From: Candidatus Sericytochromatia bacterium | GTDB lineage: Bacteria; Cyanobacteriota; Sericytochromatia; JACMPN01 | Direction of reading: 5' to 3' | DNA length: 12,322 nucleotides | NCBI GenBank assembly: GCA_014377495.1 | Contig: JACMPN010000219.1 | Coordinates: 1-12,322, forward strand | In this document: positions 1 through 6,835 of the stretch, piece after piece | Layout: each line of letters begins with the position of its first letter | Position numbering within the stretch: position 1 is the first letter of the stretch | Program-made: the position numbers and the translations under genes | Notes under the pieces: model-generated | The model's input: only the letters and a program-made list of their open reading frames with translations | Database searches by the model: none | Told to the model about the DNA's origin: nothing

Positions 1-232
1 GAATCCGCAGTAACTACCGTCAGGCGTGCACCGTGATCGTGCGTACCCATTTTTCGGGACAGCGCCAAGACGCCAGGCAAATGGCAGTTCCTTGATTTTA
101 GTTCACGGCGGGGTCATGTCTGTCTGCAAGGCCTAGAGCCGGGCCCCGCTTACCAGGTCGGTCTTGCCCGGCAGCCTAAGAACAGGTTAAGCTCTACGTT
201 CTATGACCTGATCGACCGTCGGAGTGAACGTT
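1..232. other. Upstream region of the OPT transporter gene
   Basis: I see no convincing coding sequence here. A GC-rich inverted repeat (GCCGGGC at 138-144, GCCCGGC at 166-172, 21-nt loop) could form a hairpin in the leader or end an upstream transcript; it has no T-run after it. A weak -35-like TTGATT at 92-97 has only a poor -10 (CATGTC at 115-120) 17 nt later, so no promoter can be called. GGAG at 221-224 is the ribosome binding site used to choose the downstream start. Confidence 0.4.
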
Positions 233-2359
233 ATGGCCACCGCGACCCCCGAAAGTCCGCCCAAGGGCGATGCTTTCAAACCCTACATCTCGCCCCACGA
301 CTCGCCGGCGGAGCTGACGTTCCGGGCGGTGGCGCTCGGGGCGATTCTGGGCATCATCTTTGCGGCCTCGTCCGTTTATTTGGCGCTGAAGGTCGGCATG
401 ACCGTCAGCGCCTCGATCCCCATTGCCGTTCTGTCCATCACGGTCTTCCGGGCGTTCGGCCGGGCGACGATCCTCGAAAACAACATCGTCCAGACGACCG
501 GTTCCGCCGGTGAGTCCATCGCCGCCGGTGTCTCCTTCACCATGCCGGCCCTGCTCCTCATGGGGCAGGACCTCGAACTGGTCCGGGTGCTGATGGTGGC
601 CCTGCTCGGCGGCCTGCTCGGCGTGCTGATGATGATCCCCCTGCGGCAGGGTCTGATCGTCCAGGAGCACGGCAAGCTGACCTATCCCGAAGGCACGGCC
701 TGTGCGGACGTGCTCATCGTCGGCGAGCAGGGCGGCACAGAAGCCAAAACGGTGTTTCTCGGCTTTGGCCTGGGTGCGCTCTACAAGTTGCTCAATGCCG
801 GAGCCCATGCCTGGAAGGAAGCGCCCGAGTGGATCTTCCGGACGCTGAAGGGCGGCTCGCTGGCGGCGGAAGTCTCGCCGGAACTGCTCGGCGTCGGCTA
901 CATCATCGGCCCGAAGACGTCGGCGACGATGATGGCCGGCGGTGTCCTCTCCTTTTTGATCCTGATCCCGATGATCTCGATCTTCGGCGAGGGCATGACC
1001 ACCCCCATGTTCCCGGCCACCAAGCTGATCAAGGACATGAACCCCCACGAGATCCGCAACGCCTACATCCTTTACATCGGCGCCGGGGCGGTGGCCACGG
1101 GCGGGATCATCAGTCTTGTCCGCTCGTTCCCGACGATCATCAACGCCTTCAAAAAGGGGATGGCCACTTTCCTCGCTTCCCGCAACAAGACGGAGACGGC
1201 CGTCGAAGCCCCGCTGCGTACCGAGCGTGACCTGCCGATGAGCTATGTCCTCGGCGGCACGGTCGCCCTGGGTCTGGCCATCTGGCTGGCGCCCGTGCTG
1301 CAGATCCATGCCCTGTCGGCGGTGCTGATCATCGTCTTCGGCTTCTTCTTCGTCACTGTCTCCAGCCGGATCACCGGCGAGATCGGCAGCTCGTCCAACC
1401 CGATCTCCGGGATGACGGTGGCCACGCTACTGATCACCTGCCTGCTCTTTCTGGCCATCGGCTGGACGGGCATCTCCTACCGGGCCATGGCCCTGTCCAC
1501 GGCGGCCATCGTCTGCATCGCCGCTTCCAACGGCGGGACGACGAGCCAGGACCTGAAAACAGGCTTCCTCGTCGGCTCCACCCCCCGGGCTCAGCAGATC
1601 GCCATCACCATCGGCGTCATCACCAGCGCCCTGGTCATCGGCTGGACCCTCCTGTTCCTGAACCAGGCGTACACGACCGTCGTTCCCCGCAGCTTTCCGG
1701 CCTACACGGCCACCGTGGCCGGTGACGCCCGTACCCAGGCGGGGCCCGACCACAAGACCTACAAGGTGCACTTCATGCCGGAAGCTGTCGGCACCGTGCC
1801 CGTCGGCAAGTACCTCGTCGACGATTCCAATCACATCGCCTACCTGGTCGATCCCGGCATCGGCGGCGTCGTCTCCGAAGTCGACGGCAAAAAAGTCACC
1901 AAGCTGGATGCCCCCAAGGCCCGGCTGTTCAGCATGATCATCGATGGCATCCTCACCCAGAAGCTGCCCTGGGGGCTCGTCCTCATCGGCGTCTTCCTGT
2001 CGCTGATGATGGAGCTGTGCGGCGTGTCGGCCCTGCCCTTTGCGGTGGGTGCTTACCTGCCGATCGCCACCTCGGTGCCCGTCATGGCCGGCGGCCTCGT
2101 CCGCTGGCTGGTTGATCGCCGCAAGGCCCAATCGGCGGAAGAGTCGGAGTTCGCCCCCGGCATCCTTCTGGCTTCCGGCTTCATTGCCGGCGGCTCGCTG
2201 GCCGGTGTCTTCGTCGCCGGTCTCGCCGGGGCCGAGTGGGACAAGTACATCGATCTCACCAAGGTGCTCGGCGCCCTGGGTGAGAACAACTTCTGGGCGC
2301 TCGTGCCCTTTGCCCTGCTGATGGTCGTGCTCTTCCGGGTCGGCAAGCGCACCGCTTAA
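233..2359 (+). CDS. OPT family oligopeptide transporter
   Basis: A 708-residue integral membrane protein of the OPT (oligopeptide/metal-chelate) family, expected to import small peptides or chelated metal through the inner membrane; the substrate cannot be read from sequence. Visible hallmarks are many hydrophobic segments from about residue 30 onward, the conserved NNIVQTTGSAGESIAAGV stretch (GSAGE at residues 90-94), and the KLTYPEGTACADVL motif (P152-C157). A hydrophilic stretch of about 84 residues (roughly 479-562) interrupts the membrane segments and looks like an extramembrane domain; I recall such a stretch in bacterial OPT proteins of this type. ATG 233 is preferred over in-frame GTG 224 because GGAG (221-224) lies 8 nt before the ATG and overlaps the GTG. 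Length is normal for the family. The gene appears monocistronic, closed by a palindrome at 2373-2406. Confidence 0.93.
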   Translation: MATATPESPPKGDAFKPYISPHDSPAELTFRAVALGAILGIIFAASSVYLALKVGMTVSASIPIAVLSITVFRAFGRATILENNIVQTTGSAGESIAAGVSFTMPALLLMGQDLELVRVLMVALLGGLLGVLMMIPLRQGLIVQEHGKLTYPEGTACADVLIVGEQGGTEAKTVFLGFGLGALYKLLNAGAHAWKEAPEWIFRTLKGGSLAAEVSPELLGVGYIIGPKTSATMMAGGVLSFLILIPMISIFGEGMTTPMFPATKLIKDMNPHEIRNAYILYIGAGAVATGGIISLVRSFPTIINAFKKGMATFLASRNKTETAVEAPLRTERDLPMSYVLGGTVALGLAIWLAPVLQIHALSAVLIIVFGFFFVTVSSRITGEIGSSSNPISGMTVATLLITCLLFLAIGWTGISYRAMALSTAAIVCIAASNGGTTSQDLKTGFLVGSTPRAQQIAITIGVITSALVIGWTLLFLNQAYTTVVPRSFPAYTATVAGDARTQAGPDHKTYKVHFMPEAVGTVPVGKYLVDDSNHIAYLVDPGIGGVVSEVDGKKVTKLDAPKARLFSMIIDGILTQKLPWGLVLIGVFLSLMMELCGVSALPFAVGAYLPIATSVPVMAGGLVRWLVDRRKAQSAEESEFAPGILLASGFIAGGSLAGVFVAGLAGAEWDKYIDLTKVLGALGENNFWALVPFALLMVVLFRVGKRTA

Positions 2360-2372
2360 TCAGGCTCCTGGT

Positions 2373-2406
2373 GACCGGCCCCGCCGCATATGCGGCGGGG
2401 CCGGTC
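2373..2406. terminator. Perfect 34-nt palindrome after the OPT gene
   Basis: The left half GACCGGCCCCGCCGCAT (2373-2389) is exactly mirrored by its reverse complement (2390-2406), centred on CATATG. It begins 13 nt after the OPT stop. As RNA it would form a very stable 15-17 bp GC stem. No T-tract follows directly; the nearest is five T at 2423-2427, so classical Rho-independent termination on the plus strand is not fully met. It may instead serve as a 3' stabilising stem. Confidence 0.55.
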
Positions 2407-2568
2407 TGGCGTTTGGCGGGCATTTTTCTGTGGCTGGGCGAGGATGCCCCGGGCCCGCCCTTGGCGCCGATGCCGTCAAAGTCGGCCATGGTGCGGCATC
2501 GGGTCCGTGGTCATGCTGGGATCGGCGACGTGATGCGGCCGCAAAGGCAGCGGCGGGAAGGCGGACGC

Positions 2569-3018
2569 GTGTACCGACGCATTCTGGCAGCCGTCGACGA
2601 CAGTGAGCCTGCCGAAGCCGCCTTGGGCGTGGCCGTGGAACTGGCCCGCAGCCTGCATGCCGGGCTGACGGTCATCCACGTCGTCGAGACCCCCTCCGGC
2701 GCCGGCATCACGAGCGGCGTGCCCGTCCTTAAGGAGATCGACTTGCGCCGGGAACGGGGCACCGTCTTCCTGCAACGGGTCGGCATGCGCCTGCCCGCAG
2801 AGCTGCAGCCGACGCTCCTCCTCCGGGTCGGACCCCCTGCCGAGCAGATCCTGGCCGCCGCCGAGGAATGTGAGGCCGACCTGATCGTCCTCGGCACCCA
2901 CGGCCGCATGGGTCTGCACCGCCTAGCCCTGGGCAGTACGGCCGATGCCGTCACCCGGCGCAGCCGTCACCCGGTGGTCACGGTCCGTTCCGCCTGGAAC
3001 GAGACGGCAGTCGCCTGA
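2569..3018 (+). CDS. Universal stress protein, UspA family
   Basis: A 149-residue single-domain Usp protein, a cytoplasmic nucleotide-binding stress protein. It opens with the typical first strand YRRILAAVDDSEPAEAAL (acidic residues D10, D11). Near the C-terminus it carries the ATP-binding signature G-x2-G-x9-G-S (G109, G112, G122-S123, in GTHGRMG...LGST), so it belongs to the ATP-binding Usp subgroup. The start is taken as GTG 2569 because the homologous region begins there and GGGAAGG (2555-2561) lies 7 nt upstream. In-frame ATG 2533 would add 12 basic, low-complexity residues; GTG 2371 would add 66 non-homologous residues and lies in the palindrome, so it is rejected. The last codons and the stop lie within a long inverted repeat. 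Confidence 0.92.
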   Translation: MYRRILAAVDDSEPAEAALGVAVELARSLHAGLTVIHVVETPSGAGITSGVPVLKEIDLRRERGTVFLQRVGMRLPAELQPTLLLRVGPPAEQILAAAEECEADLIVLGTHGRMGLHRLALGSTADAVTRRSRHPVVTVRSAWNETAVA

Positions 3019-3130
3019 AGGGGCGTGGGACGGCCGATTACGGGGCGGAACCGGCTCAGCGTCCACACGGACGCGATCACCGAACCCGCCCCGTAATCGA
3101 CTCGCCCCACACCCCTTCAGGCAACTGCCG
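3005..3130. repeat. Long imperfect inverted repeat spanning the USP stop codon
   Basis: Position 3005 pairs with 3130 and the symmetry continues inward for about 45 nt, with four mismatches and one indel: the left arm holds CGGCAGTCGCCTGAAGGGG and later CGATTACGGGGCGG, the right arm the reverse complements. The apex holds a separate perfect stem, GCGTCC (3059-3064) ACAC GGACGC (3069-3074). The USP stop TGA (3016-3018) and its last three codons are inside the left arm. It could fold as a terminator or 3' stabiliser, or it may be an inverted duplication of the gene end. Confidence 0.8.
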
Positions 3131-3213
3131 TTGGTTGGCGGAGATGACCCTGTGGCGATGGTTGGCGGCGGGTGCCTCCCGGATGATGCCGGTCATCTGC
3201 CATACTCGTGGCC

Positions 3214-3996
3214 ATGTCTACTGATTGCCATCATCCCGATTCGTCGGTGCATGGCTGGGTGCACCACCTGCCCGGCCTGCAGATCCCCGGCTTCGACGGG
3301 ATCTACCCGCTTTCGATCTATACGCCGCCAGGCTATGGTCAGGGCGATCGGGCCTATCCCGTCGCCTACATGTTCGACGGGCAGAATCTGTTCTTTGATG
3401 GGGGGACCCAATCGGGTGGCTGGCACCTGCACGAAGCCCTCGACCGCCGGGCCAGGCTGGGCGCAACCGTGCCTGTCGTCGTCGGGATCCACCACGGCGG
3501 GGCGACCCGCCTGGAGGAGCTGACACCCGGCGCCTTCTGGGGACGGACGGGCCGGGGGGCGGCGTTTCTCGATGGGGTGATCACGGCCCTGATGCCGCAG
3601 ATCCAGGCCGACTGGCGCATCCTGTCCGGGCCTGAAAACACCATGATCGGCGGCTCGTCTTTGGGCGGCCTGATGGCAGTGCACGGTTTTTTCCAATACC
3701 CGGAGCTGTTCGGCCGAGCCATGGCCATGCCACCGGCCATCTCGGGTGACCCGTCGACGATCACGGATCGGGCCGCCGGCAGGGACGTCCCGGCGGGCAG
3801 CCGGCTCTACCTCGATGCCGGCGCCCACGAAGGCTGGGACATGCTCGACGTCGTGACCCGCTTCGTCGACCATCTGGAAACGATCGGCTTCACGGCCGGC
3901 CCCGACCTGATGTGGTTTCCGGATGCCGAGGGGGACCACAGCGAAACGACCTGGCGCCGGCACGTACCGGCGGCGTTGGATTTTCTGTACGACTGA
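3214..3996 (+). CDS. Alpha/beta-hydrolase, putative esterase (esterase D/Fes-like family)
   Basis: A 260-residue protein of the putative esterase family related to esterase D and enterochelin esterase; it should hydrolyse an ester, but the substrate cannot be inferred. The strand motif YPVAYMFDGQNLFFDGG, the oxyanion-side strand VVVGIHHGG, and the nucleophile elbow G-S-S-L-G (Ser149) are in family order. A C-terminal GDHSETTWRR supplies the likely catalytic His (about His242), before a final helix. No signal peptide or membrane segment is seen, so it is probably cytoplasmic. Start chosen at ATG 3214; GTG 3208 is two codons upstream in frame. Neither has a clear Shine-Dalgarno sequence. It ends 12 nt from the convergent thioesterase gene, leaving no room for a separate terminator. 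Confidence 0.85.
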   Translation: MSTDCHHPDSSVHGWVHHLPGLQIPGFDGIYPLSIYTPPGYGQGDRAYPVAYMFDGQNLFFDGGTQSGGWHLHEALDRRARLGATVPVVVGIHHGGATRLEELTPGAFWGRTGRGAAFLDGVITALMPQIQADWRILSGPENTMIGGSSLGGLMAVHGFFQYPELFGRAMAMPPAISGDPSTITDRAAGRDVPAGSRLYLDAGAHEGWDMLDVVTRFVDHLETIGFTAGPDLMWFPDAEGDHSETTWRRHVPAALDFLYD

Positions 3997-4008
3997 GGGG
4001 CCGTCCAT

Positions 4009-4476
4009 TTACCAGCGGTGGTAGGCGGGGTGCCCCTCTTTGACGGCGCCGAAGGTGCCGATGCAGGTGGCACAGACCTTGCCGCCGGCGGTCAAAGTCG
4101 CGTGGATCACGGCCCGGTCCGCCGTGGCTTCGGCGACGGTGGCTGCCAGATGCAAAATCTCGCTGGTCGGGGTGGGGCGCCGCAGCTTGACGGCAAACTC
4201 GGCCGTGACCGTGCAGGGCGGTTGGTCCAATCCGGCCGACCGCATCAGGTGCCAGGCGGCGGTCCAGTTCGAGTGGCAGTCCAGCAGGGCACCGATGATC
4301 CCGCCGCTGACCATGCCGGGAAATGCCTCATGGTGCGGTTCGGCCTGCCAGTCGGCAATGACGGTGTCGCCGTCGACCCGGCTGTTGATCTGCAGCCCTT
4401 TGGCATTGGCCGGACCACAGCCGAAACACGTGCTGTGCGGGGCGTACTGTGCCTGCAATCCCTGGTCGCTGCTCAC
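4009..4476 (-). CDS. PaaI family hotdog-fold thioesterase
   Basis: A 155-residue hotdog-fold protein, expected to hydrolyse acyl-CoA thioesters in the cytoplasm. The N-terminal CFGCGPANAKGLQI (Cys17-x2-Cys20) is the characteristic CFGCG...GL entry of this subfamily. It is followed by the core helix region HHEAFPGMVSGGIIGALLDC (residues 48-67; Asp66 at the expected active-site position) and the strand VKLRRPTP (97-104). A longer reading from 4524 adds 16 residues, but GTG 4476 is chosen because AGGAG (minus strand of 4485-4489) lies 8 nt before it and the homologous region starts soon after. It is convergent with the esterase gene and divergent from the peroxiredoxin remnant. The physiological acyl-CoA is unknown. 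Confidence 0.87.
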   Translation of the reverse strand: MSSDQGLQAQYAPHSTCFGCGPANAKGLQINSRVDGDTVIADWQAEPHHEAFPGMVSGGIIGALLDCHSNWTAAWHLMRSAGLDQPPCTVTAEFAVKLRRPTPTSEILHLAATVAEATADRAVIHATLTAGGKVCATCIGTFGAVKEGHPAYHRW

Positions 4477-4600
4477 GGCGGTGTCTCCTGTCCGGATCCG
4501 TGCAGCGTCCGGATGGGCCGCCACGGTGCGGCGATTCTAGCCCGGCGCTCGGTCGGCGACAAGCCGCATGGCCCCGATCCGATGATCCCGGCGCAGTCAG

Positions 4601-4816
4601 GTGTTCTGCTTCTGGCCCCACGATTTCACCTTCGCCTGCCCCACGGCGATCGCCGCATTCAACAGTCCGCTGGGTGACTTCACCGATCGGGATACCAAGG
4701 TGTACGGGATCAGCGCGGACAGTCATTTTGCCCGGCGGCAGGCCAACGAACGCCTGCGAGACCTGAAGTTCACCCTACTGGCGGATTCCAAACTGGTGGC
4801 ATCGAGCGCGTTGCGG
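4601..4816 (+). pseudogene. Peroxiredoxin (AhpC/TSA type) fragment, both ends missing
   Basis: This frame encodes VFCFWPHDFTFACPTAIAAF and runs through GISADSHFARRQ to FTLLADSKLVASSAL. It matches the central thioredoxin-fold part of a 2-Cys-type peroxiredoxin, with the peroxidatic motif P-x3-T-x2-C intact (P6, T10, C13; codon 4637-4639). The usual 35-45 N-terminal residues are absent, as the frame has a stop at 4583-4585 and no peroxiredoxin-like sequence upstream. Homology ends near codon 72; the frame continues to 4906 with unrelated residues, so the second half, including any resolving Cys, is gone. GTG 4601 is only the first available codon, not a convincing start. It is read as a decayed peroxide reductase gene. 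Confidence 0.8.
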
Positions 4817-4827
4817 AAGAGGGTGGG

Positions 4828-5061
4828 ATGGCTGTCGCAGAACGCCTCATCGAGCGGTTGGATGGCGCCTTCGCAGGACGGGCCACGGCGATCGCCCGGG
4901 ACTTGAAACTGAACCTGCGCATGGTCCTGACGAAAGGGGCCCTGGCCCCGGAAGAGGCGGCCTCGGCCCTGGTGGCCACTGCCGCATCGATCAGGGAAAC
5001 CAGACTGACCCAGATCGGCCGGGACTGGCTGCTCGATCTGGAGATGGGCGAGTCCCAATAG
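4828..5061 (+). pseudogene. AhpD-like alkylhydroperoxidase, N-terminal fragment
   Basis: This 77-codon ORF reads MAVAERLIERLDGAFAGRAT, then ARDLKLNLRMVLTKGALAPE and AASALVATAASIRETRL, resembling the N-terminal helices of AhpD (pattern A-K-D-x-K-L-N-L...L-x-x-E-Q...A-x-A-x-R-x-P). AhpD is normally about 175 residues and has its catalytic C-x2-C in the C-terminal half; here the frame stops after about 65 matching residues, so no active site remains. ATG 4828 follows a purine-rich stretch (GGAAGAGGGTGGG) that may be the original ribosome binding site. It sits in another frame 12 nt after the peroxiredoxin fragment, matching the common ahpC-ahpD order. The AhpD assignment is from recalled family pattern, not a search. 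Confidence 0.62.
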
Positions 5062-5244
5062 GGCATGTCACGGACGCGTGATGGCAATAAGGATACGGAG
5101 CTGATGGTGTGTTTATGTGATCATGCGTTGTCGTGATCACGTGGCGATGCGATGGTGTGTTGACGCTGTGGCGTGGCCTGGTGATGCCGTGGGGCCGATG
5201 AGGGAGGCGACGCCCTTGTCTTGACCGCCTGAGACAGTCGAGCG
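5062..5244. other. GT-rich spacer before the desaturase, with small repeats
   Basis: No gene is seen. The top strand is rich in TGATG and GTGTG words. GATGGTGTGTT occurs twice (5103-5113 and 5151-5161). GTGATCA (5117-5123) and TGATCAC (5134-5140) form an inverted repeat, the right copy lying within the 10-nt palindrome CGTGATCACG (5132-5141). Two -35-like words, TTGACG (5160-5165) and TTGACC (5221-5226), each have only a poor -10 at 17 nt. The region probably holds the desaturase promoter and possibly an operator, but I cannot pinpoint them. Confidence 0.4.
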
Positions 5245-6372
5245 ATGATTCCCCAACACACTCGGCTCGACCGACGGGACGTCCTTGTCATGGCTTTTGA
5301 GTTACCGCCGCCCCAGAACTGGCGGGCAGCCGCCCGCCTGATGGCGCGCGACGTTGGGCCCGAGACGATGATGCGCCTGCTGACGGCGAGCCGCCGAGCC
5401 GATGCGGTCAGCTTTTTCGGTATCCTCACGGTCCTGGTCTGCCTGGCGGCCGGGATTGCCGTGGCGCCCGTCTGGCTGATGGCGATCCTCATCTTTTTGC
5501 AGGGCGCCTGCCTGCAGGGGGCCGCGATCATCGGGCACGACCTTTTTGTACACCGCAAGGTCGGCGGACCGTTCTGGTCCTGGATCGGCAGCCTGCTGAC
5601 CTTCATGCCGGCCCTGATCACGCCGACGCTCTGGGGAGAGCATCATCTGACCCACCATCGGCACGCCAACACCCGCAAGGATCAAAACGACGTCGACGAC
5701 CTGCACACGCCGCTGCGCAAGTTATCGTTCCTTACCCTGCCCGGCCTGCTGCTTGCCACCAACCGGCTGATCACCCCGGAGAGCTACACGCCCTTGGCCG
5801 TGACCTTCCGGAAGGAGTTTCTGCGGCTGTACGACTGGAATGCGACCGTCATCCGCCGGCACAAAATCGAGGAGGCTTTGGCCGTCGTCATGTACGTCGG
5901 TCTGATCGCCAGCTGCGTCTGGTGGCCCCGGCTGTTCCTGTTCGGCTGGGTGCTCCCGCTCACCGTGGTGACGCCGTTGCTGAACGGCTTGCGGCAGGCC
6001 ACCGAACACATGGACATCGACCTTTCCAACGACTTTTCACTGGCGACCCTGTACCGGCCCGGACCGATCCTCGGCATCCTCTACTTTGGCGAGGGCGGCG
6101 AGCGCCACATCATCCACCACCTGTTTCCCAGTATCCCCAATTACCGGCGTGAGGCGGCTGTCCAGGTGCTGGGCCCCATCCTGCGGGCCCAGGGCGTGCG
6201 GGAACAGCGCTCGTGGTGGCGTTGCGAGTATGACTACTTTATTCGGGGCATCGACCGATTCCGCTTTACGGCCCCCGATGGTCGGGAGATTTCGGTGCCG
6301 AGCCTGATCGCCCCACCTGAGGAATGGACTGTCGTCCAGGCCCCCGTCGTCACGCCGGTGGCCGTCATCTAG
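5245..6372 (+). CDS. Membrane fatty acid desaturase
   Basis: A 375-residue di-iron membrane desaturase-family protein, expected to introduce a double bond (or hydroxyl) into a lipid acyl chain at the inner membrane. The three histidine boxes are complete: HDLFVH (H98, H103; HX4H), HHLTHHRH (H134-x2-H137-H138) and HIIHH (H288-x2-H291-H292). Hydrophobic segments at about 55-95, 110-130 and 215-250 fit the family topology, and the length is typical. Start is uncertain: ATG 5245 has no clear Shine-Dalgarno sequence, and in-frame ATG 5290 (MAFELPPPQNW) also precedes all conserved sequence. Its stop TAG overlaps the stop of the convergent osmC-like gene in a shared CTAG. Beta-carotene hydroxylase-like activity is a less likely alternative; regiospecificity cannot be told. 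Confidence 0.88.
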   Translation: MIPQHTRLDRRDVLVMAFELPPPQNWRAAARLMARDVGPETMMRLLTASRRADAVSFFGILTVLVCLAAGIAVAPVWLMAILIFLQGACLQGAAIIGHDLFVHRKVGGPFWSWIGSLLTFMPALITPTLWGEHHLTHHRHANTRKDQNDVDDLHTPLRKLSFLTLPGLLLATNRLITPESYTPLAVTFRKEFLRLYDWNATVIRRHKIEEALAVVMYVGLIASCVWWPRLFLFGWVLPLTVVTPLLNGLRQATEHMDIDLSNDFSLATLYRPGPILGILYFGEGGERHIIHHLFPSIPNYRREAAVQVLGPILRAQGVREQRSWWRCEYDYFIRGIDRFRFTAPDGREISVPSLIAPPEEWTVVQAPVVTPVAVI

Positions 6373-6824
6373 GCGAGTGGCGAGTCGACCGTGATCACCG
6401 TCGTCACCGAGTTGGCGATAAAGCACTCCTTATGGGCGGCTTCGTGCAGGTGGGCGATCTCCGCCGGACTGGGCGGGCGCTCTCCGCTGAACACGATGGC
6501 CGGACGCAGGGTCACCCGGGTGACGGCCATCCTGCCGGCGGCATTTTTCTCCAGATACCCCATGGCGTCATCGACGTAGGAGTCGACGACGAACCGCCTC
6601 CGGGCGGCGATGGCCAGGAACGTCAGCATATGGCAACTCGACAGGGCGGCGACCAGGGCCTCTTCCGGGTTGACCAGGTCGGGGTTGCCTTTGTATGCCT
6701 CGGCGGCGGAGGCCTGGACGAGCGAGCCGGTGCCGAACGCCCAGCGGTGATCCCGCCCGTAGGTGTCGTAGGTGAAATCGGGCCTGTCTCGGCGCCAGGA
6801 CACGCTGACATCATGGGTGGACAT
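6369..6824 (-). CDS. OsmC family peroxidase
   Basis: A 151-residue OsmC/Ohr superfamily protein; such proteins reduce organic and fatty-acid hydroperoxides in the cytoplasm using two cysteines. Here these are Cys64 in ALSSCHMLTFL and Cys134 in HKECFIANSV, both in family context, with NPEEALVAA before the first. The sequence fits the OsmC-like branch rather than classical Ohr, by general look only. The start ATG (6822-6824) follows AAAGGG, which overlaps the stop codon of the upstream DUF1345 gene; only 11 nt separate the two reading frames, so they are almost certainly co-transcribed and perhaps translationally coupled. The gene ends in the CTAG shared with the convergent desaturase. Confidence 0.92.
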   Translation of the reverse strand: MSTHDVSVSWRRDRPDFTYDTYGRDHRWAFGTGSLVQASAAEAYKGNPDLVNPEEALVAALSSCHMLTFLAIAARRRFVVDSYVDDAMGYLEKNAAGRMAVTRVTLRPAIVFSGERPPSPAEIAHLHEAAHKECFIANSVTTVITVDSPLA

Positions 6825-6835
6825 CGGTGAACCCT

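Noticed and set aside
194..1309. 371-codon open frame on the minus strand
   Set aside because: Antisense shadow of the OPT transporter, with Asp/His/Arg/Gly-rich composition and no recognisable domain.
1427..2131. 234-codon open frame on the minus strand
   Set aside because: Also antisense to the OPT gene, with low-complexity acidic and glycine-rich composition.
2371..2568. N-terminal extension of the universal stress protein from GTG 2371
   Set aside because: The start sits inside the 34-nt palindrome and the added 66 residues have no Usp similarity; GTG 2569 starts exactly at the Usp fold with a ribosome binding site.
4477..4524. Sixteen-residue N-terminal extension of the thioesterase
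   Set aside because: AGGAG positioned 8 nt before GTG 4476 supports the shorter form.
4018..4677. 219-codon plus-strand frame
   Set aside because: Antisense to the thioesterase, whose CFGCG and hotdog motifs are clear on the minus strand.
5221..5249. Promoter TTGACC-N17-GATGAT before the desaturase
   Set aside because: The -10 box is poor and would place the transcript start after ATG 5245. It remains possible only if ATG 5290 is the true start.
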